Below, in pieces: positions 1-8,238 of a stretch of 64,000 nt of DNA (the stretch's first letter is position 1; every line of letters begins with the position of its first letter). The position numbers were made by a program, and so were the translations under genes. The notes under the pieces were generated by a model. It searched no databases and was not told the DNA's origin. It was given only the letters and a program-made list of their open reading frames with translations. The stretch is from Gnetum montanum (Eukaryota > Streptophyta > Gnetopsida > Gnetales > Gnetaceae), in NCBI GenBank assembly GCA_015680685.1, contig MNCI01036652.1, forward strand, positions 149,900 through 213,899, read 5' to 3'.

Positions 1-688
1 AAGATAGCAAGGCATGTCCGGCAATCGAGTCAACGAGTTGATCGATGCTGGGCAGGGGAAAGTCATCTTTTATGGTTGCTACATTTAAATATCGGAAGTC
101 AATGCATAAGCGAGTGCTCCCGTTTTTCTTCGGGATGATGACCATTTTTAACACCCACTCGGCGTAATCAACGGCTCGAATGAAACTAGCTTGGTAAAGC
201 TTGGTGATCTCATTGCGAACTGCCAATGCCACCTCAGGTCTAACTTTTCATGCCTTTTGTTTTACCGTTCTTAGCTTGGGGTCGAGAATAATATTGTGTT
301 GGACAATTCTAGGATCTAACCCGGGCATATCTGTGTAGGACCAAGCGAACGCTTTCATGTTTTCCCTGAGTACGTTTTGGATGTCTTGGGCCAAGTGCGA
401 TTGTAGCAGTGTGCTTAACTTTAAGATTTTGACTTCCCCATCAGACATGGTAATGGGGGTTTCAGCTAACGGATCTTCGGTGATGTTTTCGGCTTCTATG
501 TCAAGGAATTTTGTCATGCCTTGGTAATCATCTATCGTTTGTTGTGTAGAGGCTATGACCATGTCATCTGTTGATGTACTTAAGTTGATGGAGTTTATGT
601 TAATGGCTCGCGCAACTTTGCCATATGGTCCGTCAATGATTAACGGTGCAGTTAAGTGCTGGCAGTCCATTGAGCTTGCTCCTACCAA
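1..688 (-). pseudogene. Ty3/gypsy pol: reverse transcriptase N-terminus (element 1)
   Basis: On the minus strand this reads as the spacer before reverse transcriptase and the first RT blocks. Seen in order: a region ending in ENMKAFAWSYTDMPGLDP, then (after a TGA near 250) EVALAVRNEITKLYQASFIR, AEWVLKMVIIPKKNG, and LCIDFRYLN followed by FPLPSIDQLVDSIAGH. These correspond to the FAWSYEDMPG, AGFIRPV.Y.EW, PKKNG and CVDYRxLN blocks of gypsy polymerases. The frame runs off the left edge, so the YxDD catalytic block is outside the window. It lies in the same orientation as the gag and protease of element 1, with the opposed spliced gene between them. One in-frame stop is visible, so this copy is probably inactive, although decay is light. 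Confidence 0.85.
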
Positions 689-769
689 TAAACAGAGAGC
701 GGAATGAGAAAAGGGAGCTCATTCTATGCCATTTGTTTACATGTACTAAGCTTCGAATTATGTGTACGT

Positions 770-965
770 GCATAATGGTGGATTATCGTCACACCGGGAC
801 GGATGGTAGTTTAAGGCCGTACCGGGCCATGATGGATGGGGCGATGGCAATTTAAGGCCGTACTGGGCCATAAATGGCAGTTTAAGGTCTTACCGGGCTG
901 TCGTCGGATGGGGGAAATGGCAATTTAAGGCTGTACCAGGCCGTAAATGGCGATTTAAATTAGCA
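770..965. repeat. Short tandem repeat of a GGCCGTACCGGGCC-type unit
   Basis: About five imperfect copies of a unit reading roughly TTTAAGGCCGTACCGGGCCAT are spaced 30-60 bases apart. Related single units occur at 6075-6110 next to the protease end of element 1, and at 49700-49760 just after the protease of element 2 (opposite orientation). The unit therefore belongs to this retroelement family rather than to host DNA. It flanks the opposed spliced gene on both sides. Confidence 0.7.
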
Positions 966-1149
966 AAAACGTGTAAAATGGTGTCCACAGAGGGACCAAG
1001 ATGCAATAACCTCTATTTTTAATTAATTTTTAGTTAATTTTTATCATTTTGGGGAAATTTTAGCGAAAAATGAGCAAAAAAGGTAAAAATGGAGCAACGG
1101 CGGCGTAAGCGGCGGCGGCGTCAGCATCAGCGTCAACGTCATCGAGCGC

Positions 1150-1157
1150 TATATAAA
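1150..1157 (+). promoter_or_regulatory. TATA box of the opposed spliced gene
   Basis: TATATAAA followed by a G-rich stretch lies 233 bases upstream of the proposed ATG at 1383. This is a normal spacing for a plant promoter with a 5' leader of roughly 200 bases. The leader contains repeated GCGTAAAC and AGCGTAGACG units. Confidence 0.6.
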
Positions 1158-1182
1158 GGGAAGGGGGGGTCCATTTGTTTCT

Positions 1183-2135
1183 GGAAAGCGACAACGTGAG
1201 CGACAACATAAACCTACTAAGGCGTAAGCGTAAACCACAATACCCTAGCGTAAGCGTAAACTGGAACTTGAGCGTAGACGCCGAAGACTAGACCCAGCGT
1301 AGACGTCGAAGCTTAAACTTCTTAACGCCAGCGTAGACAGTTGCTCAACGTGAACGTATATTGTCAGCGTAAACAAGCGGAGATGGGCAAGGGAAAGGAA
1401 GTGGAGGGCCAGGGGAGGAAAGGTCCTGATCTAACCTTCGCAGAAGAAACAGAGGCCATGCTGCAGGGCTTGCCCAGGCCAAAGGTGTCGTCGTGGCCTG
1501 TGATGTCCCACAGGTAAGCCTTGATCCCTACTTCTGTTGTTGCTTCTGTGCTTCCTAGCGTAGACCATCCTGGAGTATACGCCGAGCGCAGAGGGTTTAC
1601 AAGGGGTTTCGGCGTATACGCCGAGCGTAACTGTGAAGCATAGACGACGTTATCAGTTTTTCTAGTGTAAACATTTTTCTGCGTAATGTCAGCGTGTTTG
1701 TCATCAACGTAAGTTCTGTTTCTTGCGACGTCGTATACGCTGAGGGTTTATTCAGCGTATACGCTGTACGCGTACAGTTGTCTTCGGCGTACTGTTTTAT
1801 CCATCTGGCGTAGACTGTTTATGCTGAAAGCGAACCCGGGCGCATACGCTGAGGGTTTCTTCAGCGTATGCGCTGCGCATGAAGGGGTTGGGGCGTTGGC
1901 GTAAAGCGGATTGCTACCAACGTAGACGCTGAGCTGGGTAGCGTAGACGCTAAGTTAACTTGTGTTATTTACGCTAAGTGTTGGTCGTCGTATACGCTTG
2001 GTATACAACGTATACGCTGCATTTAAATTACGGGCGTATACGCTGCGTACAGCGTATGCGCTGGGCGTAAGTTGTGTTTTCTCGCTAAGTGTAGTTTGGT
2101 CGGCATATACGCTCTGTGTACAGCGTATACGCTGA
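1183..2135. repeat. GCGTA-type palindromic repeat field (leader and intron 1)
   Basis: Dense, irregularly spaced GCGTAAAC, GCGTAGACGC and GCGTATACGC units fill the leader and first intron of the opposed gene. Perfect copies of the 12-base palindrome AGCGTATACGCT are at 1754-1765 and 2122-2133, with many one-mismatch versions around them. The same units fill the LTR and leader of the host element (10490-12280). Exon 1 is almost free of them. Confidence 0.85.
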
Positions 2136-2221
2136 TTGTAAACAGTTAGTCGATTTTTTTGATTTTTTGCCGATTTATGATACCAACTTTCGTTTTATTG
2201 TGACATCGCGATTGGTTGCAG

Positions 2222-2830
2222 GGACAGCAAACGCTTCCTTATCGTGGTTGAACTCGTCGGGGTGCTAACATGGGCTGGTCCCATTGAGGATGGTGACCTT
2301 CCCCCAGCTCTAACCATGGATGACAACGGGGTCTGGTTCAGGGAAGGCGCTAGCGAATTTCTGGCTTTCTTGTTAACTAATTTCGAGGTGGCTATGTGGT
2401 CGTATTTTGACGAAGTGACCGCACGAAGTGTGGTTGATGCAATACTGCCGAGGGCCGCAGAGGGCGTAATGGTCTTCATCGAAGATATTGACGAGAGGCC
2501 GTTTGTTAATGAGGATGGTACTACCCGCGGGCCCAGGTCAACATGCCCGTTAACGCGCGTGTGGTCATTATTGCCCCGAGGGTTGGATTACATCAACAAT
2601 ACATTATTTATAGCCGCCCGCGCACATACCTTGTTCCAGAATCCTCCTGGCACGGTATACCGAATAGCTAGGTGGGACTATTTAAATTTATCGTTTTGCC
2701 TCTCCGTTTGATGTTGGTTTCTTGTTTTTAATGTGTATTTGTTTGCAGGCCGAAGGCCAACCCAGACGGGACCCTCATTGAGGATGAAGGGATAGCTCTT
2801 GCTCGCACTGCTCTGGAAGCTTTCATGACG
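2222..2830 (+). other. FCP1/NIF-like HAD phosphatase domain (exons 2-3)
   Basis: The spliced product reads RDSKRFLIVVELVGVL, then REGASEFLAFLLTNFEVAMW SYFDEVTARSVV, then NTLFIAARAHTLFQNPPGT. This follows the order of plant FCP1/NIF-type HAD proteins: K.LL.LDLxGLL, then RPG..EFL.F....FEV.VWS......V..V, then NTLL.DDSP.K...NPPGT. The first catalytic block, normally DxDGT or DLxG, reads ELVG here, and the DDSP block reads AARAH. The nucleophile Asp and the late acidic pair are therefore missing. It probably kept the fold but not phosphatase activity. The assignment rests on motif order by eye, not on a database score. Confidence 0.6.
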
Positions 2831-3152
2831 GCCCCCACTCTTCGTGGGACCGTACTGGCTCAGACAAAGGGTTCAATGGTCCGTTTTCATGATCAGTTTT
2901 CTAGAGCGTTTGCGATGTGCAAGGCTCGTGAATGGCTCCATGAAGACTGGATAGATCAGGGACCAGTCTTCCCTCATAGTTTTGGCAGTACCTCCAAATC
3001 CGCCACTAACGGTTAGTAATAACATTTACTAGATGCATTAGTGGATTCGTTCAACTGTTTGGGGTTATGCTGATATGATCATCTTAACTTATTTTAATAG
3101 TTGATGCACCTTCCGGTGGGGATCCCGTGACGACAAGACGAACTGAGACAAC

Positions 3153-4140
3153 TTTGTCAATGAAGTTCGGGGGGTGGCAAAGGCACAGAAGTGGCTGCGT
3201 AAGCAAGCTCCACCGTCCCTCACTCATTGCCTAGACGATGCTGGCCTCCTGGAGCTTTTTATGACGCCTAGCCCTGATGTCTCAATCGGGGAGATGATTG
3301 GGATCGTGGACTCTTTTAATGAGTCTGTCTCGTAGTACAGCACCCAGATTAAGGATGTCAAGGTGGTGTTTCATCTGTCGCCAGTGTTCTTTTCTAACTT
3401 ATTTGGCATGCCGGCAAATGGCCTACCCGTAGTGTTGGATAGGTCTCATAAAGAGCTCCAAACAATCCGTGAGCTGGAATCTTGGCTTGGCATGGCCAAA
3501 AACACCAAGGAATTCCCGATGCAGGGGAAAGCAAAGGTTGTTGAGGTGAATGAATTGTATCCCCTATTTTGGGCACGGGTGTTTCCCAAAACCCTTTCTC
3601 AGGTGCGGAGTTTTGGGGTTGAGGCAGTACGCATAATGCGAACTGTCTTGGAAACTGGACTGCGGTATAACTGGGCTCAGTTTTTGTTGGCGGGCCTGCA
3701 CAAGCAGATAGTGCGGTTGTGCTTGAATATCGAAGCACAATCGCATTTCACCTTTGCCTTCTTCGTCGGTTATCTCCGCCGTTTTGCCGAGTTTCTTGTG
3801 GTGCGTGCAGACAAAAAGTTTGTCCTACGGGATCAGGGTCAACTATCCCGCCCGTGGGTCAAACACTTGTTCGCAACAGCCAAATCACAGGATGTCCCAA
3901 AAGGTATCGATGAGTCTGTGTCTGTTACCACAGGGGGATCATCTGGCGGTTCCATCCACACACGAGATAGTCTAGGGTTGGAGCCAGATGAGGTGCCTTT
4001 AACCGCTAGACGGGCAGAGCGGGTTATCAAGGAAACCATTGGCAAAGCCAAGTCGAAATTGAAAAGACCTGAACGCGCAACGGAGGGAGTTGCCGATATA
4101 AACCAGCCACGCGTGAAGCGGATACGCTTCAAGATACCCG
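3153..4140 (+). other. Exon 4 region of the opposed gene, unrecognised domain
   Basis: A long frame with one TAG (3333-3335) encodes a mixed helical region with FHLSPVFFSNLFG, ELYPLFWARVFPKTL, LRYNWAQFLLAGLHKQI and FTFAFFVGYLRRFAEFL. It is followed by a Ser/Gly-rich and Lys/Arg-rich tail (KAKSKLKRPERA, VKRIRFKIPG) that could be a nuclear localisation signal. The W-A-Q helix and surrounding pattern faintly recall the unnamed plant transposon protein domains found beside gypsy elements, but I cannot name a family. The exon ends at a good donor (G|GTAAGC). Confidence 0.55.
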
Positions 4141-4239
4141 GTAAGCGAAGCTCATCTGCTTGTTATTTTATCGTTTTCATTTATTTATAACCCTTGCTTC
4201 AATTACTTACATGTCGTTGTTGTTTTCGATCTAATGAAG

Positions 4240-5612
4240 TGAGGAAGCAGGCCTTAGAGACCATTATAGAGGAGGAGGAGACGCATACCGAGAAAAACAA
4301 TGAGGAGGAAAGCTCGGAGAAGAGCCAAGGTGGGGGAACGGAGCAATTAACAGAGAAGACTACTGAAACTGAACCTTTAGATGACCAGGACGCTATCAAC
4401 GAGATGTTCAGCAACTTCCTCAAGGGTGATTTGGATTTGGGAAATCCCCCAGAGGGTGATAAGGATCATGGTACGTTTTCACTTTTAGTTCATTTTTATT
4501 TACTGAATCAGTTATTGCTCCCACGGTCTTTTATTTTCGTGTTTTTATGCTTTTCAGATGAAGGTAGCGAGACCAGGACGGTACGGTTGGACGTGCCCAT
4601 GAAGACGGTTCCCCCTGAGAGAACCGCTGAGGTTAGTTCTTCCCGTACCCATGGGCCACTTACTTGCTCAGAAATGCCCAGTAAGATGGATTTTTTGGAT
4701 GGAATCACGGAAGAATTCGTTGAGCATCTCCAAGAAGTCCACCCTGATATAGGTATGAATCGCTTAAAGATTTAGAGCTTCATGTCTTGTTTGAATAATT
4801 TTAACATTGGTATTTCTGCGTGGTTAGGCGCTAAACTAAGATGGGATCCCTCTGAGAGCATCAGCATGGAACGCCTAACCACACTCTCCCCAGAAGTGGA
4901 ACAAGTGCCAAGGCCTGTCTATGACGGAGTTGCGGAAAGCCTTGCGCACAATGCCAAATCGCTATGGACTTGTAGGCATTCCATTGAACAGTTGTGGCTG
5001 CAAATACAGGTAAAGGAAAAGGAAGTCTCCAAATTGTCTGAGGAACGTGACGATTTAAAAGCTCGGTACGAGTTCGCCGCTGCCAGATTAAGCGGAGATC
5101 GATCTTGGTGAACGTCTGAGGTCACGTATATCAGATACTAGAATTTACTAAATCGTCACGCGTCACTGACTCGGAGGATGGTAGAGCGCAAGGCTCAGAT
5201 TGACCTCCTGAACCTCAAGTGTCAGGATTGGAAGGCTTTTTCTTCCAAGGTTCGTAAATGGGGTCAGGATGAGAAGAACCATAAACATCAGTACAAGAAG
5301 TCGTTGAAAGAGGTGTCAATTGAAAAGCGCCAGTTAGAGATGTTTGTGGAGGGTTTGGGTTTGTGCTCTGCCTTCGATACGTTTGCTCAAAACACAACTG
5401 TGGAAATGGAATCGCCTACCAGGGTAATTACAACGGCTTTTGGGGAGGTGTTGGTAGGCGAATTCCCTCTGAAACACCCTACCTAGTCGACGGTCGACAA
5501 AGGCAAGGCTTTGGCGGACGTTGACTTAGGCCTGGACGGGACAGATTGGGCCAGTGTTCGAGAGGAAGAAATCCTTTATAGGCTCGAATTCGGTCTAGGG
5601 GGATCCCCTATG
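4240..5612 (+). other. Acidic linker and coiled-coil half (exons 5-8)
   Basis: Exon 5 is Glu/Lys rich (IIEEEETHTEKNNEEESSEK). Exon 6 ends with a predicted helix (FLDGITEEFVEHLQEV). Exon 7 begins GAKLRWDPSESISMERL and becomes a heptad-like coil (EQLWLQIQVKEKEVSKLSEE RDDLKARYEFAAARL). Exon 8 continues as a Lys/Gln-rich coil (KNHKHQYKKSLKEVSIEK RQLEMF). Whether 5109-5176 is a 68-base intron or a decayed coding stretch is unclear, because its acceptor lacks a pyrimidine tract. Reading past the TAG at 5484 gives a sensible continuation to a clean donor at 5613. Confidence 0.6.
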
Positions 5613-5814
5613 GTAAGTGTTTTGTTCCTATAGGGTTAATTTATTGGATAGCGTTTAAAATTTTAACATGTGCTCATTATATATTATTTTTTATTATTTC
5701 TGGTGTTTTCAGGATGAAGGTGGCGACGATGCTCAAGAGGCGGGCCCCAGTGGAGCAAGGGCCCCTGACGCTGGTGGGTCTAGAGAGGACAACCCTCCCG
5801 CCTCAGATGTTTAG

Positions 5815-6078
5815 TGTTTTGATTTTTGAGTTTTTGTTATTTTGTTGTTTGAGTCAAATTTATATGGAAAATGTGATTTGGAAGTTCTGAAACAGATGAA
5901 AACAGTTGAAACTTGTAATTGAACAATGTTGTATGTAAGAAGTTTTTTGTTGATTTTCAATTTGGTTGCACACACGACACAATGTTAAGATGTTTTTGGA
6001 TTTGCTTTTCTGTTTAAATGTAATGCACTGAAATAATGATAAACAGTACGTAAAAAGGAAGACAGGGTATGTGCTAGT
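5815..6078. other. 3' flank of the opposed gene
   Basis: T-rich non-coding DNA between the two convergent reading frames, the opposed gene ending at 5814 and the element's gag-pol continuation ending at 6079. I see no canonical AATAAA close to the stop. GAATAATGATAAA-like AT-rich sequence around 6030 could serve as a poly(A) region. Confidence 0.4.
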
Positions 6079-7581
6079 TTAAGGCCATTCCGGGCCCGAT
6101 TGTAAACGAGCAATATTTTGGATAAAGCGGATAAATTTCTTGGTGGACTGACCATTTCTGATCATGGCTAGTTTTATGTCATTGCGGACGTGATAGTTTA
6201 ACGTCTTCCCGGACAAAGGGTGTTGTTTAATAATGCTCTTGGCTCTATTATAGTTTGATGTCATTTCGAACTGTATGTAGTTTAATGTCGTTTCGGACGA
6301 AGGGTATTTTATTTTAGTTTTTTTATTTATTTTCTTTATTTTTATGTCAGGGGGTGTATTGACCGGCACGATTTTGTATTCGGCGTCTCCTTCGCTGATT
6401 ACGTTGAATGGTAATTCAGTCCAGGGGACGTTCGATAGAATGTTTTCGGTATCGGTATTTTCAGGTGTTTCGGTGTTAGTTGCTGCTTCCGTATTAGTTT
6501 CTTCATGAGGCGACGTATGTACAGTGGTAGATGCAGGTGTTTCAGTTTTAGGAGACTCATGTCCCGTGTTTAAGGGTTTACCACCCACCAGTTGTGGTTT
6601 GTCTGCATCATTAAGCTTGTCAAGTTCAACCTCAGAGCCTTGGTCTATATCTGTGTGTGATGAAATGATGGGAGTGGTTGCTTCCCCACGTATGACGATT
6701 TTGCCGCCCTGATAGGGTAGGTGAATCTCCTGATGTATGGGGGAGGAAACAGCTCTAAGTTGGGCCAACCAGGGTCTTCCTAATATTAGGTTGAAACCTA
6801 GCATTTCATCGACAACTAGGAAGTTAGCGGATGTGGGGAACTGGTCTCCCGCTACGAAATCTAAGGTTATCGCACCCTTGACCAGTACACGTGACCCGCT
6901 AAACTACTTTAAACATGTTATTATCGTAGGTTTAATCAAGTCAGTAAGTCCCAGTTGTTCAATGATGTGATATGGTACAACGTTGGTTGCTGCCCCATCG
7001 TCTACATGGACTCTATGTATTTTGAACTGGTTTACGTGTATGGTTATGAACATGGGGATTGTCGTTGTCTCCCCTGTCTTCTTGTCTACTTTGATGTTAT
7101 CATCGTGGAAGCTCAAGGGTTTAGGGATGGCACCGTGAGATGGATACATTACGGCATGAATGGCCGGTTCGCTTGGAGGCAAGTCCTCACTGACCGGGAT
7201 GGACGTTAGCATGCGTACGAGAGCTTCCCGATGAGTTTGGGATGTTAGGACTAAGTCATACAAGCTCAAAGAAGTGTTCTTTTGTTTCAGCGCTTGGGTG
7301 ACTTGTGTTAAAGCCGTCGCAAAGTCTCTACTGTTAGAGACGTTCTTGTCGGCAGCGATTGGGTCCATTGGGCCCAACAGCTTTATTTCGTGTTTTAGTG
7401 GCCTGTCATCCTTGCTCTGTGCTGTAGTTTTAGATGGTTCATGTTGCTTTGATGATGGTTCACCCTGATTACCTGCATTTGACTGATCGTTAGTCGGCGA
7501 CATGGGTATGGAATTGAGTGGAGTAGGTTTGGGTGGCCCCAAAGCTAATCGTTGGCACTCTTTCTCCAAGCGTTCACGCAT
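6079..7581 (-). pseudogene. Gypsy retropepsin (protease) and downstream linker, element 1
   Basis: The minus-strand frame 7581-6904 starts with a low-complexity region (PSSKQHEPSKTTAQSKDDRP). It contains ALTQVTQALKQKNTSLSLYDLV and TTTIPMFITIHVNQFKIH, and ends in the protease entry RVHVDDGAATNVVPYHI. The frame 6804-6079 continues with GFNLILGRPWLAQL and AVSSPIHQEIHLPYQGGKIV, then a Thr/Glu-rich spacer. The DxG-A block plus ILGRPWL is the signature of gypsy aspartic proteases. The active block reads DDG instead of DTG, and element 2 has the same change. A frame break lies between 6904 and 6804. The last part has no clear domain. Confidence 0.85.
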
Positions 7582-7592
7582 AAGACTATCAA

Positions 7593-8226
7593 CTAAGCGT
7601 TCTCGCGTATGGCGTGGAGGTGGAGCTGGTTTCGGGGACTTAGATTACCTTGGGATGCGCACCACATATGGAGATGGGCGGGGTTGCATTTGGTCAGTGG
7701 GAGGCGTTTGAGCCGAAGGCTGGCCAGGGACCCTGACGACGTAGGGGCAAGGTTTGCCCCGCGCCTATGTGGTAGAGGTTTGATGATTGTTAGGACTTTT
7801 GGGTGTCCTAACAACATACGGGGTTGGTTTCGGTGGAGGTTGGACCTCTGCTGTTGCAACGGCCGGTGGTACTCGGACTATGAAAGAAGCAGGCCGAGTG
7901 TGAGGGATTAGTGGCTTTGAGGGTGTAGGTACGGTTGAAGGTATACGGATGACATAGGGCTGCTGGGGGACGCGTGGTGATTGGGGTGTGGGTGTGGTCA
8001 CGGTAGGAGGAATCCACACTATGAATGGCCTATGAGACGTTTCTTGTGTGTTTTGAGGGTAGATGGTGTTAATGTTACTTGCTTCAGAATCATCATCAAA
8101 GTAGATCGTGCTAACCACGTACAGGGCCTCTTGGGTGTTCAGGGGATCCTTGTACATCCCCATAGCCTGATTCTGCGGCTGGACCGAGTTAGCCTCATCA
8201 AAAGTGATTTGTCTGTCGTCAATCAT
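7593..8226 (-). pseudogene. Gag-to-protease linker with P-[FY]-V-x-R-x-P repeats, element 1
   Basis: The minus strand encodes six copies of a seven-residue motif: RPFIVWIPP, QPYVIRIPS, ASFIVRVPP, TPYVVRTPK and, after a frameshift near 7770, CPYVVRVPG and SPYVVRIPR. They are separated by Pro/Thr/Gln-rich spacers of 10-25 residues. Element 2 carries five equivalents at 48050-48345. No known domain is recognised. The conserved beta-strand-like core suggests a short linear binding motif or a structural repeat in the Gag-Pro polyprotein. Confidence 0.7.
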
Positions 8227-8238
8227 CTGCTGGATATC

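Larger units (their letters stand above)
1383..5814 (+). pseudogene. Spliced gene opposed to its host retroelement: HAD (FCP1-like) domain plus coiled coil
   Basis: I model nine exons: 1383-1513, 2222-2671, 2749-3011, 3101-4140, 4240-4470, 4558-4752, 4828-5108, 5177-5612 and 5713-5814. Every proposed intron begins GT and ends AG. Across all junctions except the weak 5109-5176 one, both the sites and the phase fit well, which random sequence would not give. The ATG at 1383 opens exon 1 (MGKGKEVEG...), and the product ends ...NPPASDV. Domains in order are an FCP1/NIF-like HAD fold (exons 2-3), a 320-residue unrecognised middle region (exon 4), acidic Glu-rich linkers (exons 5-6), and coiled coil (exons 7-8). 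Damage: a frameshift near 3150, and TAG stops at 3333 and 5484. It lies inside element 1, between protease and RT, on the opposite strand. Function is unknown. It may be captured host sequence or a family-specific accessory gene comparable in position-independent concept to the antisense ORFs of Tat-lineage elements. Confidence 0.78.

Noticed and set aside
2195-2479. Minus-strand frame of 94 residues opposite exon 2
   Set aside because: Shadow of the exon, which has splice and domain support on the plus strand.
6904-6990. DDG instead of DTG in the protease as proof of a dead enzyme
   Set aside because: Element 2 has the same block, and DDG/DNG-like variants are, as far as I recall, frequent in this gypsy lineage, so the change may be ancestral and tolerated.
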